Assembly: GCA_902702965.1 (NCBI GenBank)
Contig: CACRXP010000152.1
Coordinates: forward strand, 1,006,393 to 1,070,392
Source of the DNA: Spirometra erinaceieuropaei
Lineage: Eukaryota; Platyhelminthes; Cestoda; Diphyllobothriidea; Diphyllobothriidae
Direction: 5' to 3'
DNA: 64,000 nucleotides
Under the pieces are notes generated by a model, which searched no databases, had not been told where the DNA came from, and saw only the letters and a program-made list of their open reading frames with translations. The translations under genes were made by a program, and so were the position numbers. Positions 1 to 8,660 of this stretch are shown in pieces (the first letter of the stretch is position 1; every line of letters starts with the position of its first letter).

Positions 1-50
<50 letters not shown>

Positions 51-53
51 CCT

Positions 54-94
<41 letters not shown>
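1..94. repeat. (CAG)n microsatellite
   Basis: An almost pure CAG trinucleotide array starts at the window edge, interrupted once by CACCTG near position 50. Read in frame from base 1 it would give a glutamine tract ending Pro-stop (CCG TAA at 92-97). It could therefore be the polyglutamine end of a coding exon to the left, but a plain microsatellite is equally likely. Nothing downstream supports a gene. Confidence 0.9.
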
Positions 95-95
<1 letters not shown>

Positions 96-97
96 GT

Positions 98-620
98 AAT
101 ATAATTACTTCCGGTACCGAAAATGGTAATAAAACTTTTTGGGATCTTCTCCTAGTCGTGAGACGTCCAAATTTTCACTTTCACTACGAAGAGAATTTGA
201 CGAGATAATCGCCCCAATCTTTTTTGATCCTTCGAGGCGTCCACGAATGGCGATTAAAGCGAGGGCAAATCCCGCAGGATATTTGCTACCGCATTGTTGT
301 ATCAATGAAGTTTTTCCCGGGGAGTCTTTGTTGGAAAAGCCCCGTTTTAAAAGCGAAAAATTTATTCAACGTAATGCGCCATGTTTTAATCATCTGCGAG
401 CTTCTGTGTGTTCAAGCCATCGCATCACAAACTTTGTCTTTAAATGACAAGCGACTTAACGTAGTGTGCTCATTCGATTTAACTTTTCAAAATATAATTC
501 CTTTACTGGCACCCACTCTACAGAAGTTTGGTTCTCAAAAAGTACGTATTAAGTTATGTTTTTTAATCCGAATTATTAATAGGCGTTTTGACAGTTTTTG
601 CATAATTTTTTGACTCGGCT
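98..620. other. Unannotated sequence
   Basis: Two overlapping frames of 100-130 codons exist on the + strand, but their translations show no recognisable domain and no splice context. No repeat family found elsewhere in the window was seen here. Confidence 0.4.
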
Positions 621-625
621 GTAAA

Positions 626-1006
626 AAAACTCGGTCACCTTGGCGAGATTCGAACCCAGGACAGCGAGGGTAAGGCATGAGCACAATCAACGTTCAAGCC
701 ACCTGAGCTATGAAGCCTCAGAAGGGAGCCGTGAGTTTAATCACCTTTGGATCAAGTAACCTGCAGAACCCACTGCAACTTATGGGATGAACCAAATTTG
801 ATTTTGTAAGCTGACTGCGCAGTCAGGATTACCGGAGTAATAAATCTAGCATCCACCAGATGACCACTAGGCTGGGTGGGTAACTTGAGCCAGCTGTGAT
901 TAAACTCACGACTCCCGGTGGAGCCTCGTAACTCAGGTTGATTGGGCGTTGGCTGTACTCAAGCCTCGTGGGTTCGCATCCCACCGAGGTCGCCGACTTT
1001 TTCACA
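626..1006. repeat. Fold-back element with tRNA-like arms, copy 1
   Basis: The left arm (about 626-740) read on the minus strand and the right arm (about 895-1006) read on the plus strand are both tRNA-like. Each has a box-A-like tagctcaggtgg or taactcagg motif and a box-B-like ggttcgaatc or ggttcgcatc motif inside a T-arm that can pair. The centre carries a shorter inverted gagtttaatca / tgattaaactc pair. The anticodon arm does not fold, so these are tRNA-derived and not working tRNA genes. The same architecture recurs at 28354-28658 and, decayed, at 51836-52000. Confidence 0.75.
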
Positions 1007-1195
1007 GTTCAGTGAGAATGAATGCCAATTATGTTTGAGAATTGACCGGTAGAGTACAGACTTGAAACCCAATTTAAAACGTGTCAGATTGTCCAATTCA
1101 AAATACCAGCTATTGCAAAACGGTATCACCCAGTAAAAGGGTTAAGTGCTCCCCTCTTCTGTCTATTTCTCGCGAGTATTCGGTCTTTCTTTGGA

Positions 1196-1545
1196 CTTAT
1201 GTATGTGTATATATGTGGTAGATGGGCGCTCACCGATCAGTTACGGGATCTGCTCGTCTAGTTTCGTTTTTGCGCCTCGATCGAAGGCCTCGTAGGCAAT
1301 CGCGTAGCTACTTGTGAACGCTCACCTACCATTTTTAATATTCCCAATCGAAACAGGCAGAACAATAAACCCGTTTCGTATCAGATATAGCTTTAAACTC
1401 AGGACCAACAGACTACGGATTGAAGCCTCAGGGTGTGCAGAAGCCTAGGGCTGAGTTTGACTAACTGATGACAGCCAATAGGCAAGAAATGGCCATTCCA
1501 GTCTCCCTTGTCTTTTGCCGGCAATCCCATCCTTTCTGTCCTCTG
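1196..1545 (+). repeat. Ribozyme SINE, degenerate copy with opposed tail fragment
   Basis: From about 1316 to 1545 the + strand follows the tRNA-head and hammerhead part of the SINE seen better at 32340-32575. It ends in the conserved ggccattccagtctccc block and a cttgtc segment. An opposed tail fragment (1219-1250, gggcgctcaccgatc) and a TA-rich stretch lie to its left. The tRNA head is heavily mutated. Confidence 0.65.
1459..1503 (+). ncRNA. Hammerhead ribozyme motif, degenerate
   Basis: CTGATGA (1465-1471) and GAAA (1486-1489) flank a GCC/GGC hairpin with an AATA loop. GACT (1459-1462) can pair with AGTC (1500-1503). Two mismatches next to the core in stem I and extra bases at the base of stem II suggest it is no longer efficient. 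The predicted cut is after position 1497. Confidence 0.5.
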
Positions 1546-1990
1546 GTCCATGAGCGTCGACTCTCAATTTTGTGTGCGTGCCTGCCTTATTGGCCATGTC
1601 CGAGCTAATCGCAGCCTTGTGCGTACCGCCTGGTAGGCTGGTTGCAGGTCTATGGCCCGGTCGATTGGGTCAGTCGGAGACCACCTGTTGGGCAGCAGTC
1701 TGGCCTTCCTCTCATTGGCTCTATCGATCGCCCTTGCTCTCTCAAAGGCGAGACCGTGCATCAACTGTTGTATGTGACGGATGATTGCAAGTTGTTGTTT
1801 TTGCAGTCTTTTGCCAAGACGTTTGCATTACGACTTTGGCGTCGAGCGAGGCTGTAGTAGGGGACGAGCGGCGAGGCTGAATAACTCAAGATCAGCAGAA
1901 ACAGCAGTCCCACTGTTTTGATGATGGAAACGAGGCAGTTTTAAAAACTCTATTACGAGTACTATTTGGTCCATGAACACTCCCTCCTTT
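1546..1990. other. Unannotated sequence
   Basis: Overlapping frames of 66-71 codons occur on both strands around 1564-1857. None has a recognisable motif, start context or splice signal. I see no gene. Confidence 0.4.
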
Positions 1991-2096
1991 TTTCTTCTTC
2001 TTCTTCTTCTTCTTCTTCTTCTTCTTCTCCTTCTTCTTCTTCTTCTTCTTCTTCTTCTTCTTCATCATCATCATCATCTTCTTCTTCTTCTTCTTT
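1991..2096. repeat. (TTC)n microsatellite with a TCA block
   Basis: A long pyrimidine trinucleotide array of TTC units with a short (ATC)n block near 2064. It produces artificial poly-Ser and poly-Lys frames on the two strands that should not be called genes. Confidence 0.95.
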
Positions 2097-2381
2097 GGGA
2101 GATGATAACGCGACAAAATATCTTCTACTTCTCCTACTCCAATTTTCATTGAAATTTCAGGTCTGACCCTACAAAAGTCGTGTCCCGAACACTGGACTCT
2201 CTTTCCTACACTTGATATTTTCTGAAATTATTACCTTGATATATATATGTAAAGAAGAAGTAGTAGGCATTCCGGGACGATATAATGAAAAAGAAAGAGG
2301 TTCTTCGTAAAAAATCGAGTTGTACTCGTGAATTTCCGAATATATAATACACAGGCAGCTTGCTAAGAGTGCAACGGGCCA

Positions 2382-2426
2382 GACGCAGACAGCTGTTTCA
2401 CGTTCGTTACCGATCATCAGTACGTG
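2382..2426 (-). ncRNA. Hammerhead ribozyme motif in left arm
   Basis: On the minus strand: stem I ACGTA/TGCGT (five pairs including one T-G wobble), an intact CTGATGA core box, a stem II of CGGT AACG AACG with one mismatch, an intact GAAA box, a short self-complementary stem III (ACAGCTGT) and the classic GTC cleavage triplet. The first position of stem II is a T-T mismatch where G-C is usual. All core boxes are intact, so this is one of the better candidates in the window. The predicted cut on the minus strand lies between 2388 and 2387. Confidence 0.6.
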
Positions 2427-2557
2427 ATAGGCCTTATGAAGTGAGGTATGTAAGCATGCCAATTACGCGTTTGACACTAACCATGAGATCATAATCACAA
2501 CAGTGCGGGTCAAACGCCTAATTTACATGCTTATATACCTCGCCTCATAAGACTTAT

Positions 2558-2602
2558 GACGTACTGCTGATCGGTAACGACCGTGAAACAGCTGTCTGCG
2601 TC
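2558..2602 (+). ncRNA. Hammerhead ribozyme motif in right arm, core mutated
   Basis: Same 45-nt layout as the left-arm motif. Stem I is GACGTA/TGCGTC (six pairs with one wobble) and stem II CGGT/ACCG is perfect, with an AACG loop. GAAA, the self-complementary stem III and the GTC triplet are present. The core reads CTGCTGA instead of CTGATGA, a change expected to abolish cleavage. Better stem II pairing than the left arm supports that the fold was once selected. Confidence 0.6.
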
Positions 2603-2760
2603 TGGCCTGTTGCACTCTTAGCGAGCTACCTATGTAGTATATTTGGTATGTGTCCTCTGACACAGCGTTCGTTGTTGCCAGTAGCAAGCTGGCGGGCGGA
2701 CAGAATGTGATCGAGTGAGATTTTAACCACAACAGTGAATGTCGACCGCTTACTTGACAT

Positions 2761-2780
2761 ACATATATATATATATATAT
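2761..2780. repeat. (TA)n microsatellite, SINE tail
   Basis: A short TA run abuts the end of the adjoining SINE, on its 3' side in the sense direction. The copy ending at 32575 also runs straight into a (TA)n tract, so a TA-rich tail appears to belong to the family. Confidence 0.7.
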
Positions 2781-2923
2781 AGTGTTAGGGGGCGCTCACC
2801 GATCGTTCATACGGAACTCACTCGTTTCGTTGTGCCTTATGGACTCTCTCTCGAGCCCAACCAGCAGCCGCACAGCGGCGCATGGTATATAGGCAGAATG
2901 ATATTACCGACAAAGACAAGGGA

Positions 2924-2968
2924 GACTGGAATGGCCATTTCTGGCTTATTAGCCGTCGTCAGCCAGCC
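2924..2968 (-). ncRNA. Hammerhead ribozyme, SINE dimer unit 1
   Basis: Sense strand: stem I GGCTGG/CCAGTC, core CTGACGA, stem II GGC/GCC with a TAATAA loop (a C-A apposition at its base), GAAA, a two-pair stem III closed by GGCC, and an ATT cleavage triplet. The predicted cut on the minus strand lies between 2930 and 2929. Such a short stem III is typical of retroelement hammerheads, which often work better as dimers. This copy sits 311 bp from a second motif, so a dimer could form. Confidence 0.7.
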
Positions 2969-3234
2969 ATACCCAAGCCCGAAGTGTGGAACACCCGAGC
3001 CTCGAACTCGCGACCTGTTGGTTTAGAAGTCAACGCCTCTACTCACCGGGCCACGAGTCCGTTGTCCTGTCGGTTTTCGATCGGGAATATACGATGGAGG
3101 GGACGCTCACCGATCGTTCATACGGAACTCACTCGTTCCGTTGTGCCTTAAGGGCTCTCTCTCGAGCCCAACCAGCAGCCGCACAGCGGCGCATGATATT
3201 TAGGCAGAATGGCATTACCGACAAAGACAAGGGG

Positions 3235-3279
3235 GACTGGAATGGCCATTTCTGGCTTATTAGCCGTCTTCAGCCAGTC
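3235..3279 (-). ncRNA. Hammerhead ribozyme, SINE dimer unit 2
   Basis: Same fold as the neighbouring motif, with a perfect six-pair stem I GACTGG/CCAGTC and the core variant CTGAAGA; position 7 is naturally free to vary. GAAA, stem II GGC/GCC and the ATT triplet are intact. The predicted cut is between 3241 and 3240 on the minus strand. Confidence 0.7.
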
Positions 3280-3310
3280 ATACCCAAGCCCGAAGTGTGG
3301 AACACCCGAG

Positions 3311-3705
3311 CGATATACATATACACATATATCGGAGGGGAGCGATGACAGGGAGTGCGGGTATATTGATGCTGTACTGTTTCGGACATAATTGTCTTCA
3401 TTCAGCCACCAAGTTGGACCAGAAACACAAATATATGCCCCTACACAGCGCAGATGGCTTACACTTCCACTTTTAGTGTCGCCTGTTGGTCAACTTAAGT
3501 GACTATTGCTCTTTGGGCAACGAATATAGCCGTTTGGATGCGTAAGATAATCAAGAGTAATTCTACTGTCCACTGTATACATGCCTAAGGCAACCTTTTC
3601 ATATTGTCTTCTGTACCCCAGGGGCCATAGGAAAGCAATCTCAGCCAACGGGGCCTAAGGGCCTGTCACGTAAATATTAGCATAAGGACATTTAAAGGAC
3701 ACACT
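3311..3705. other. Unannotated sequence
   Basis: A TA/CA-rich patch (3311-3335) follows the truncated SINE. The rest shows no coding frame above 60 codons and no family seen elsewhere in the window. Confidence 0.4.
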
Positions 3706-3710
3706 TACAA

Positions 3711-4125
3711 TAGCTGTGCTCGCTCATGAAATCTTAATTAAAATTCCGAAATCCGTTTTCGACTCGAAAAGATAATTTAAGCGGGGGTTGTAATATTGGT
3801 GATCGTGCAGCGGAATTCTAAGATATTTCAGTCATATCAGGGTGCGGGCCTTTTACCAAACCTCTTTCCAGCTGTCTACAAAAACTGCACTGTAAAAATC
3901 GATCACTTGAGCAGCACGATTGTTTCATTAATACCGGGTGTTCTTATGAATTTAAACATATTTTAAAGAAAACATGCACGAAAATATTCACTCTCTTACT
4001 CATTCAGTAGCAAATTACGGCATCTTTAAGTTTTATACTTGATGGAGGATTATGATTCAGTGTTATAAAGCCTTTTCAATTCCTGAATAATTTTGAAGCC
4101 GACCTGCTGTTACACGTGCAGGAAG
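3711..4125 (+). repeat. TA fold-back element (MITE-like), left-half fragment
   Basis: The left half of the family defined at 11917-12857 and 43010-44000: a degraded terminus (gctcgctcatgaaatc), the cgttttcgactcgaaaag block, a gcagcggaattctaagatatttcag block and an AT-rich middle. It breaks off in the centre, where unrelated GA-rich sequence starts. No transposase frame. Confidence 0.65.
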
Positions 4126-4290
4126 GTGAGGGAGGAGAGGGTGTGGTAGATGTTGCGCAAGTCTACTTTTACAGCAGACTTATTCACGCGTAGGTCACCC
4201 TCCCTGTGCCAACCATGCCGGCGGGGACACACGGTGGACAGCGTCAGTAACGTTCAGTCGGGCTGTCACGTGCGTGTAACCAGCTAGGGG
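4110..4290 (+). repeat. Short dispersed repeat (gcgcaagt family)
   Basis: The segment with ggtgagggaggagagggtg, then tgcgcaagtctac and a cacgcgtaggtcaccc block, recurs in recognisable form at 8490-8660 (reverse), 40980-41070 and 45345-45425 (reverse). Its nature is unknown. No coding frame. Confidence 0.5.
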
Positions 4291-4317
4291 AAAGATCCGC
4301 CCACGTTAATTATTCTC

Positions 4318-4520
4318 CCGATCAGTGACAGGACAACGGGCTCAGTAGTAGCGCCAAAGCTTCGGAATTCCACTCTAGGGTCATTTAAATCGGGATTGAG
4401 GTATGACTGGTCGAGGACGACTAATAAGTTGTAAATGAGCATTCCAGTCTTGTCTCTTTGTCAACATTCCGTCTGCATCATCACTTGTTGCCATGCGATC
4501 GATTCTGGGGCCTCACACTG
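4318..4520 (+). repeat. Ribozyme SINE, strongly diverged copy
   Basis: The order of blocks matches the SINE: gtgacaggacaacgggctc, a decayed tRNA-like head, atgactggtcgaggacgac, taataag, aaatgagcattccagtc and a ttgtctctttgtc tail. The hammerhead core is broken (the CTGACGA box is lost and GAAA reads TAAA). An old insertion. Confidence 0.5.
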
Positions 4521-4544
4521 GAACTCCAAGGTTGGCGACGCATA

Positions 4545-5285
4545 CAGCGTATGTGCTATCTCATAAAAATGCTAACCGAAGTTCTGAAATACGTTTTCGG
4601 ATCGCAAAAATCACTTCAGTGAGGCTGTAATATTACTGATCGTTCAGATTGACGAAGTTGAGAGTTCCGGGTTGATTATTTGAAGAAGAAGAAGATGGGC
4701 TCACCGGAACAGGTTTATTTAGATGCTGACACTCCTAAGAGCTTGGTCGGCTCTCCATTGTCAAAGCGTAAAAAAATGGAGAGCCGACCAAGCTCTTCGA
4801 AACGTCAGAATCTAAATAAACCTGTTCCGGTGGGCCCGTGTTCTTCTTCTTTTAATTACTGATCGTGCAGCAGAATACCAAGGTACTTCAGTCACGGCAG
4901 GGTGCCGGCGTTTGAGTTGGCTTCTTCACGCCCGTCTGCAAAAAGGGCTACTTAAATAATAGGATCTTTCTCTAATTGACTTTCGACGCCTTTATAAATT
5001 CAATTCTATCTTATAAAAACATGCTTAAAAGTACTATTTGTTGTGCTTATTTAACAGCAAACTGCTTCTTCGCCAGATCTTCTACTTAAAGAGACAGTAT
5101 CTTTCGATATTCTTAAAAGTTTCTAATTACGAGATTTTTAAGACCGAGGAATGTCCATTCATAAAGCGTCGCATCAACAAGTTTATGAACTGCACGACGT
5201 GGTCACATCCATTGCAAAATTTTATGAGTCCTATATGACCTCTTCCTAACAGCGTATGGAGATTTGTGATATTCCTTTGACAGAT
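4545..5285 (+). repeat. TA fold-back element with nested hairpin insertion
   Basis: Begins CAGCGTATGTGC after a TA dinucleotide (4543-4544) and follows the left arm and centre of the TA fold-back family up to about 5285. It is interrupted at 4648-4854 by a separate hairpin element. The right arm is missing. The + frame at 5038-5238 is part of this repeat, not a gene. Confidence 0.65.
4648..4854. mobile_element. Hairpin insertion with 15-bp flanking duplication
   Basis: Inside, arms of about 63 bases (roughly 4694-4756 and 4772-4834) are inverted copies with around nine differences, closed by a loop of about 15 bases. GAAGAAG-type and TTCTTCT-type runs extend the pairing outward. The flanks repeat a 15-base motif (ttactgatcgtTcag on the left, ttactgatcgtGcag on the right), which looks like a target-site duplication of one spot in the host fold-back element. 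The 60-codon frame here is a by-product of the arms. It could be a small fold-back element or a retroposed hairpin RNA. Confidence 0.65.
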
Positions 5286-5289
5286 TGCA

Positions 5290-6125
5290 TACAGCCACTC
5301 CCCAACAACGAATAAGGATGGGGAAGAATAAGGACGTAGAGAAAGCGCTTAGTCGAGTACTCTGGATCATCTAGCCCACCGTTCAGTCACCCCAAAACTT
5401 CCTTATCAAGTCTGGGCCGATTAACTGGAATCGACCGCATTAACATTAGAAAAGACCTGCTGCCCTACGGAAGTACTTTTTGCAATTGACTCTTGAAAAG
5501 TAATTGAATTGGTACGTAATTCGAAACGTAGTGGAAAAGTGGAATCTCATGCGCGTTCGGGCGAATCCCTAGTTGAATCCGCCCAACCATAATCTTGGTC
5601 AGTTGTGGGACGTACGACGACAACGCAGCGACGCACAAGTGGTATGTAGTATCTATAGCATACAGTTACTATGCCACCACGTGTCTGTCCCAATTCAGCA
5701 ATTCGCGTATTCATTGTCAGTGGTCGTACTTGTTGCGGTAATTGACTGATTACCCGCATCTGAGTGACAAATTGCCTCAAAGTCTACCATCGATGTTAAT
5801 TATTGGCATGATATTTGGATCACCGATAATACTGTCACTGGCAACAGTGCTCGCTCGCGCGCTCGTCCCATGGCTAAACACTGCCCAGGCAACGTTTGAG
5901 GATTACTTATAGAAGGAAGGGTGAAGTCTCATTGCGCCTGACTGCGGGGCGGAGAAACATCATTCAGGTGGCCCCCGGCCCATGTGGTTGTACCTCTTGC
6001 GATAATGTCGGCCTCCTCGAGGTTGACGGGTCTCGCTGAATGAACTGTGCCTGCCTCCGGAGACTCGGCTTATCGCTTATACCGACAAGTACATTTTGGG
6101 TCGTAAATAATGTACAGGTTAACCG
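5290..6125. other. Unannotated sequence
   Basis: Moderately GC-rich around 5820-6060. The longest frame is 77 codons on the minus strand (5547-5780) without recognisable features. No splice-flanked homology to trm5 was seen, although earlier trm5 exons would be expected upstream. Confidence 0.4.
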
Positions 6126-6137
6126 AGCTCAGTGAGA

Positions 6138-6645
6138 CTGTAGAACCTTGAAAACCCTAGGCTCTCTGGATAATTTTTACAATTTTAACCAGCTGCACTT
6201 AATGAGCCAGCACGTTGGACCTCTAGCCAGCCGTTTTCTCGTTGTCAAGGTACCGAACACTCGAGAATCGTTACTGAAGTCAAAAGAGCAGCTCATTGAG
6301 ACTGTGAACGTTGAAGACGCTAGACTCTCGGAATAACTTTTACAATTTTAACCAGTTACACTTAATGAGCCACTTAACGAGATTGTAGAGACTGTATAAC
6401 CTGTAGAGAACTGTAGAGACTGTAGAACCTTGAAGACCCTAGAGACCTTGAAGACCTGTAGCGAACCTGTAGAACCTGCAGTGAACTGTAGAGACTGTAG
6501 AACCTTGAAGACCCTAGGCTCTCTGGACAACTTTTGCAATTTTAACCAGTTACACTTAATGAGCCAGCCTCTGAGTGACAGACGCTCTTTTCTCGTCGTC
6601 AAGGTACCGAACACTCGAGAATCGTTTCCGAAGTCAAAAGAGCAG
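6138..6645 (+). repeat. Complex tandem duplication abutting trm5 exon
   Basis: A block of about 165 bases (gactgtagaaccttgaa, ctaggctctctgga, ttttaaccag, gtcaaggtaccgaacactcg, aagtcaaaagagcag) occurs at 6138-6300 and again at 6489-6645, with a partial copy at 6306-6375. Between them lies a minisatellite of roughly 10-base units (gactgtagaa / gaacctgtag). The array stops about 30 bases before the trm5 exon, inside the preceding intron. Confidence 0.8.
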
Positions 6646-6677
6646 CCGGTGACGGAGATGCCAGTCATCGTGCCCAG

Positions 6678-6878
6678 ACGGTTGTGTACGATGTCTTCGC
6701 CGGCATCGGGCCTTTTTCCATACCTTTGGCGCGCCACGGATGCACCATCTTCGCCAATGATCTCAACCCGGCTTCCTTTGGCTTCCTCGAGGACAACCTG
6801 AAGGCCAACAGTTCTCGACGTTATCCCATCACCACCATGCGGTGTTTCAATTTGGACGGACGCGAGTTTATTCGTCAG
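6678..6878 (+). CDS. trm5: tRNA (guanine37-N1) methyltransferase Trm5, internal exon
   Basis: Trm5 transfers a methyl group from S-adenosylmethionine to N1 of G37 next to the tRNA anticodon, which prevents frameshifting. This exon of 67 codons encodes the class-I methyltransferase core: VYDVFAGIGPFSIPLAR (SAM-binding DxFxGxGPF), then FANDLNP, then FNLDGREF, in the order seen in eukaryotic and archaeal Trm5. The donor is CAG/GTAGCT at 6878 in phase 0. The acceptor is taken as gtgcccag ending at 6677, also phase 0; a second AG at 6664 is possible. It joins in frame to the exon at 14678. Earlier exons, encoding the N-terminal domains, were not found in 1-6677. Confidence 0.85.
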
Positions 6879-6899
6879 GTAGCTTTCACTGTCTATGGC

Positions 6900-8480
6900 C
6901 GACAGGAAATGACCAGCATGCGCTTTCCTTGCCGGAAAGTATTTTACCTAAAGTTCAGTCGGAGCCCACAGATGACGAGGTTTCTGACGTGTACTTCGTA
7001 AATGACCTCTCTGCCCACATAATCTCCGTGTATAAGAAAAAAAGTTGAGATAACTAGGAGCATTTATTCTTAAGACTCCTCACTCGGCTCAAAGCACAGA
7101 ATGAATTTCGGTAATTTATTCCGGACGCTGTGATATCTCACTATCTCTGATGGCAGTTTAAAGCTTGAACGTTAATTACTTTTGGTTTTGGGTCGGTTTC
7201 TAGCACTGCCTCCAGATACTTATAGGTGCAGTTTTCGTAAGAATCTCAACTTGAATGTTCTTTTAAACTATACAGTAGTCTAGAAAGTTATCTTTACGCT
7301 ACCTCTTGGTTGTAATGCATCTGGTAACTGAATTCGAGTCTGTGTACGCCAATAAGTAGCTAATAGGAAACCACCCGGCCCCAAAGAGAATACTGCGCAC
7401 TCATTTTCAGGAAACGAATGGGTAATTGATCCGGAATCGGAATGACCAATAAGCCTTCTGTGAGGCAGGCAGTGCCTTATCGGTAAAACCTCCTTTATCA
7501 CCATTTGAACATTAGAATTGCCTTTGGGACAAAGTGTTGGGGGAAAGGGAGGTGTATATTCATATCCTATCGCAAACTCCTCTATGAACACTGAGTGAAT
7601 ATGCTCGATGGAAATCGATAGAACCTTAACCCGTTTCTCAGTTGTACGGAAATTACTCGAAACTAACTGGGGCCGGACTCAAACTTGGACTGTGGTCGGC
7701 CATGTGGTTGTTTTTGCTCTCATTTTCTCTACTTTTGATAAATTTCTTAGTTAAACCCTGTTTTTGGATCTTGTTACGCTACTGTCACCGTCTCTAGTCT
7801 GCAGACTCCCCCGACTGTCAAGCTTTGCCACATCGAAATCTCGGCACAATAGCCATTTTTACCCCACGTGAAGCGTGCTCACAGTTTCCGCGCTATTTAT
7901 ACCCTCCTCGAGCGAATTTAAACCTAAAACGAGGGGAAGGGGTGGGGTGGGGTGGGAATGACGCGTCACAAGAACATAAATCTTGTTAACAAATTCAATT
8001 TCTACTTCCTCTGCGCACCGTTTCATAAAGATGATACAACCCTAAAATAGGAGGCAATAATTACAGCTCCCTCCATTCCCTGTCGTTCCTGACTTCAGCA
8101 GTCATCCATGTCTCCCAGAGGACCTTGGAGTTATAAACGCGACCGCGCTCCCATCTTTTTTTCCGGGAGATCATAAATTCCGATGTGTTCTTTTATCAGG
8201 CGAACACCCCTTCCTGTCACCACCGAATGCCCAACCAACTAACATTTTTTCAGGACACACCCTTGTTGCAGTTGAGTGAAGTCTGCCTCATTTAAAGAGT
8301 GGTTTGTGAGTTGCCGTCGATGTTTATTTGTACCTTTGGCCTGGAACGAAGGGGTCTGCCTTCTGTGGTTCGACTTCTGGCCTTGATGTGGGCCAACCAA
8401 TGCCGGTAGAATGAAGTGGCCTTTTGACTCTTGAGAATGGATATATGAACGCGATCTCTCCTGTGGTCCTTTACTGGTTT
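6900..8480. other. Intronic sequence, no further feature recognised
   Basis: Minus-strand frames up to about 100 codons (7280-7591) lack recognisable motifs. A G-rich patch ggggaaggggtggggtgggg lies near 7935. Nothing else stands out. Confidence 0.4.
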
Positions 8481-8489
8481 TCTTGTCAT

Positions 8490-8660
8490 CTGTGACAAGT
8501 CACCGATGACCGAGCGTGTGCGTGCGTGTGTGCATGCACCTTTTATGCCAGGTCGTGCCCACAGCGGGATTGGCGCAGCACCGGTTACTTGCGCATGAAT
8601 TAGTCTATAGTGACGGTAGACTTGCGCAGCACTTAACACACACTCTCTTCCCTCACCTAC
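8490..8660 (-). repeat. Short dispersed repeat (gcgcaagt family)
   Basis: Reverse complement of the family at 4110-4290: aggtgagggaagagagtg, then gctgcgcaagtctaccgtc and catgcgcaagtaacc. A minus-strand frame of 155 codons (8292-8759) crosses it and is most likely fortuitous. Confidence 0.5.

Larger units (their letters stand above)
2262..2650. repeat. Inverted pair of PLE-type terminal repeats
   Basis: The segment 2262-2345 matches, on the minus strand, the terminal repeat of the PLE at 20-22 kb: it shares the cgagttgtactcgtgaat hairpin and the downstream gaggttcttcg block. Sequence continuing to about 2475 is repeated in opposite orientation at about 2508-2645, giving arms of about 130 bp with a spacer of roughly 35 bp. 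Each arm holds a hammerhead-like motif. No reverse-transcriptase frame lies between the arms, so this is a remnant of a terminal-repeat pair. Confidence 0.7.
2788..3310 (-). repeat. Tandem dimer of ribozyme-bearing tRNA-derived SINE
   Basis: Two head-to-tail copies lie in minus-strand sense. In each, a tRNA-like head (box-A-like tggcccggtgag, box-B-like gagttcgaggc) is followed by a hammerhead core and a GC-rich tail with inverted blocks (gcgccgctgtgcggc; gggctcgagagagagccc; acggaacgagtgagttccgt). The two cleavage sites are 311 bp apart, defining the unit. The 3295-3310 end is truncated inside the head. The frames across this region (2739-3391) are repeats, not genes. The layout resembles schistosome SM-alpha and metazoan retrozymes. 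Confidence 0.85.

Noticed and set aside
1892..2166. Frames of poly-Ser (+) and poly-Lys (-)
   Set aside because: They are direct translations of the TTC microsatellite.
2739..3391. Overlapping + frames of 60-120 codons with repeated peptide segments
   Set aside because: The repetition comes from the tandem SINE dimer; no coding signal remains once the repeats are removed.
4680..4862. 60-codon frame resembling a basic protein
   Set aside because: It spans both arms of a hairpin; the peptide is an accident of the inverted repeat.
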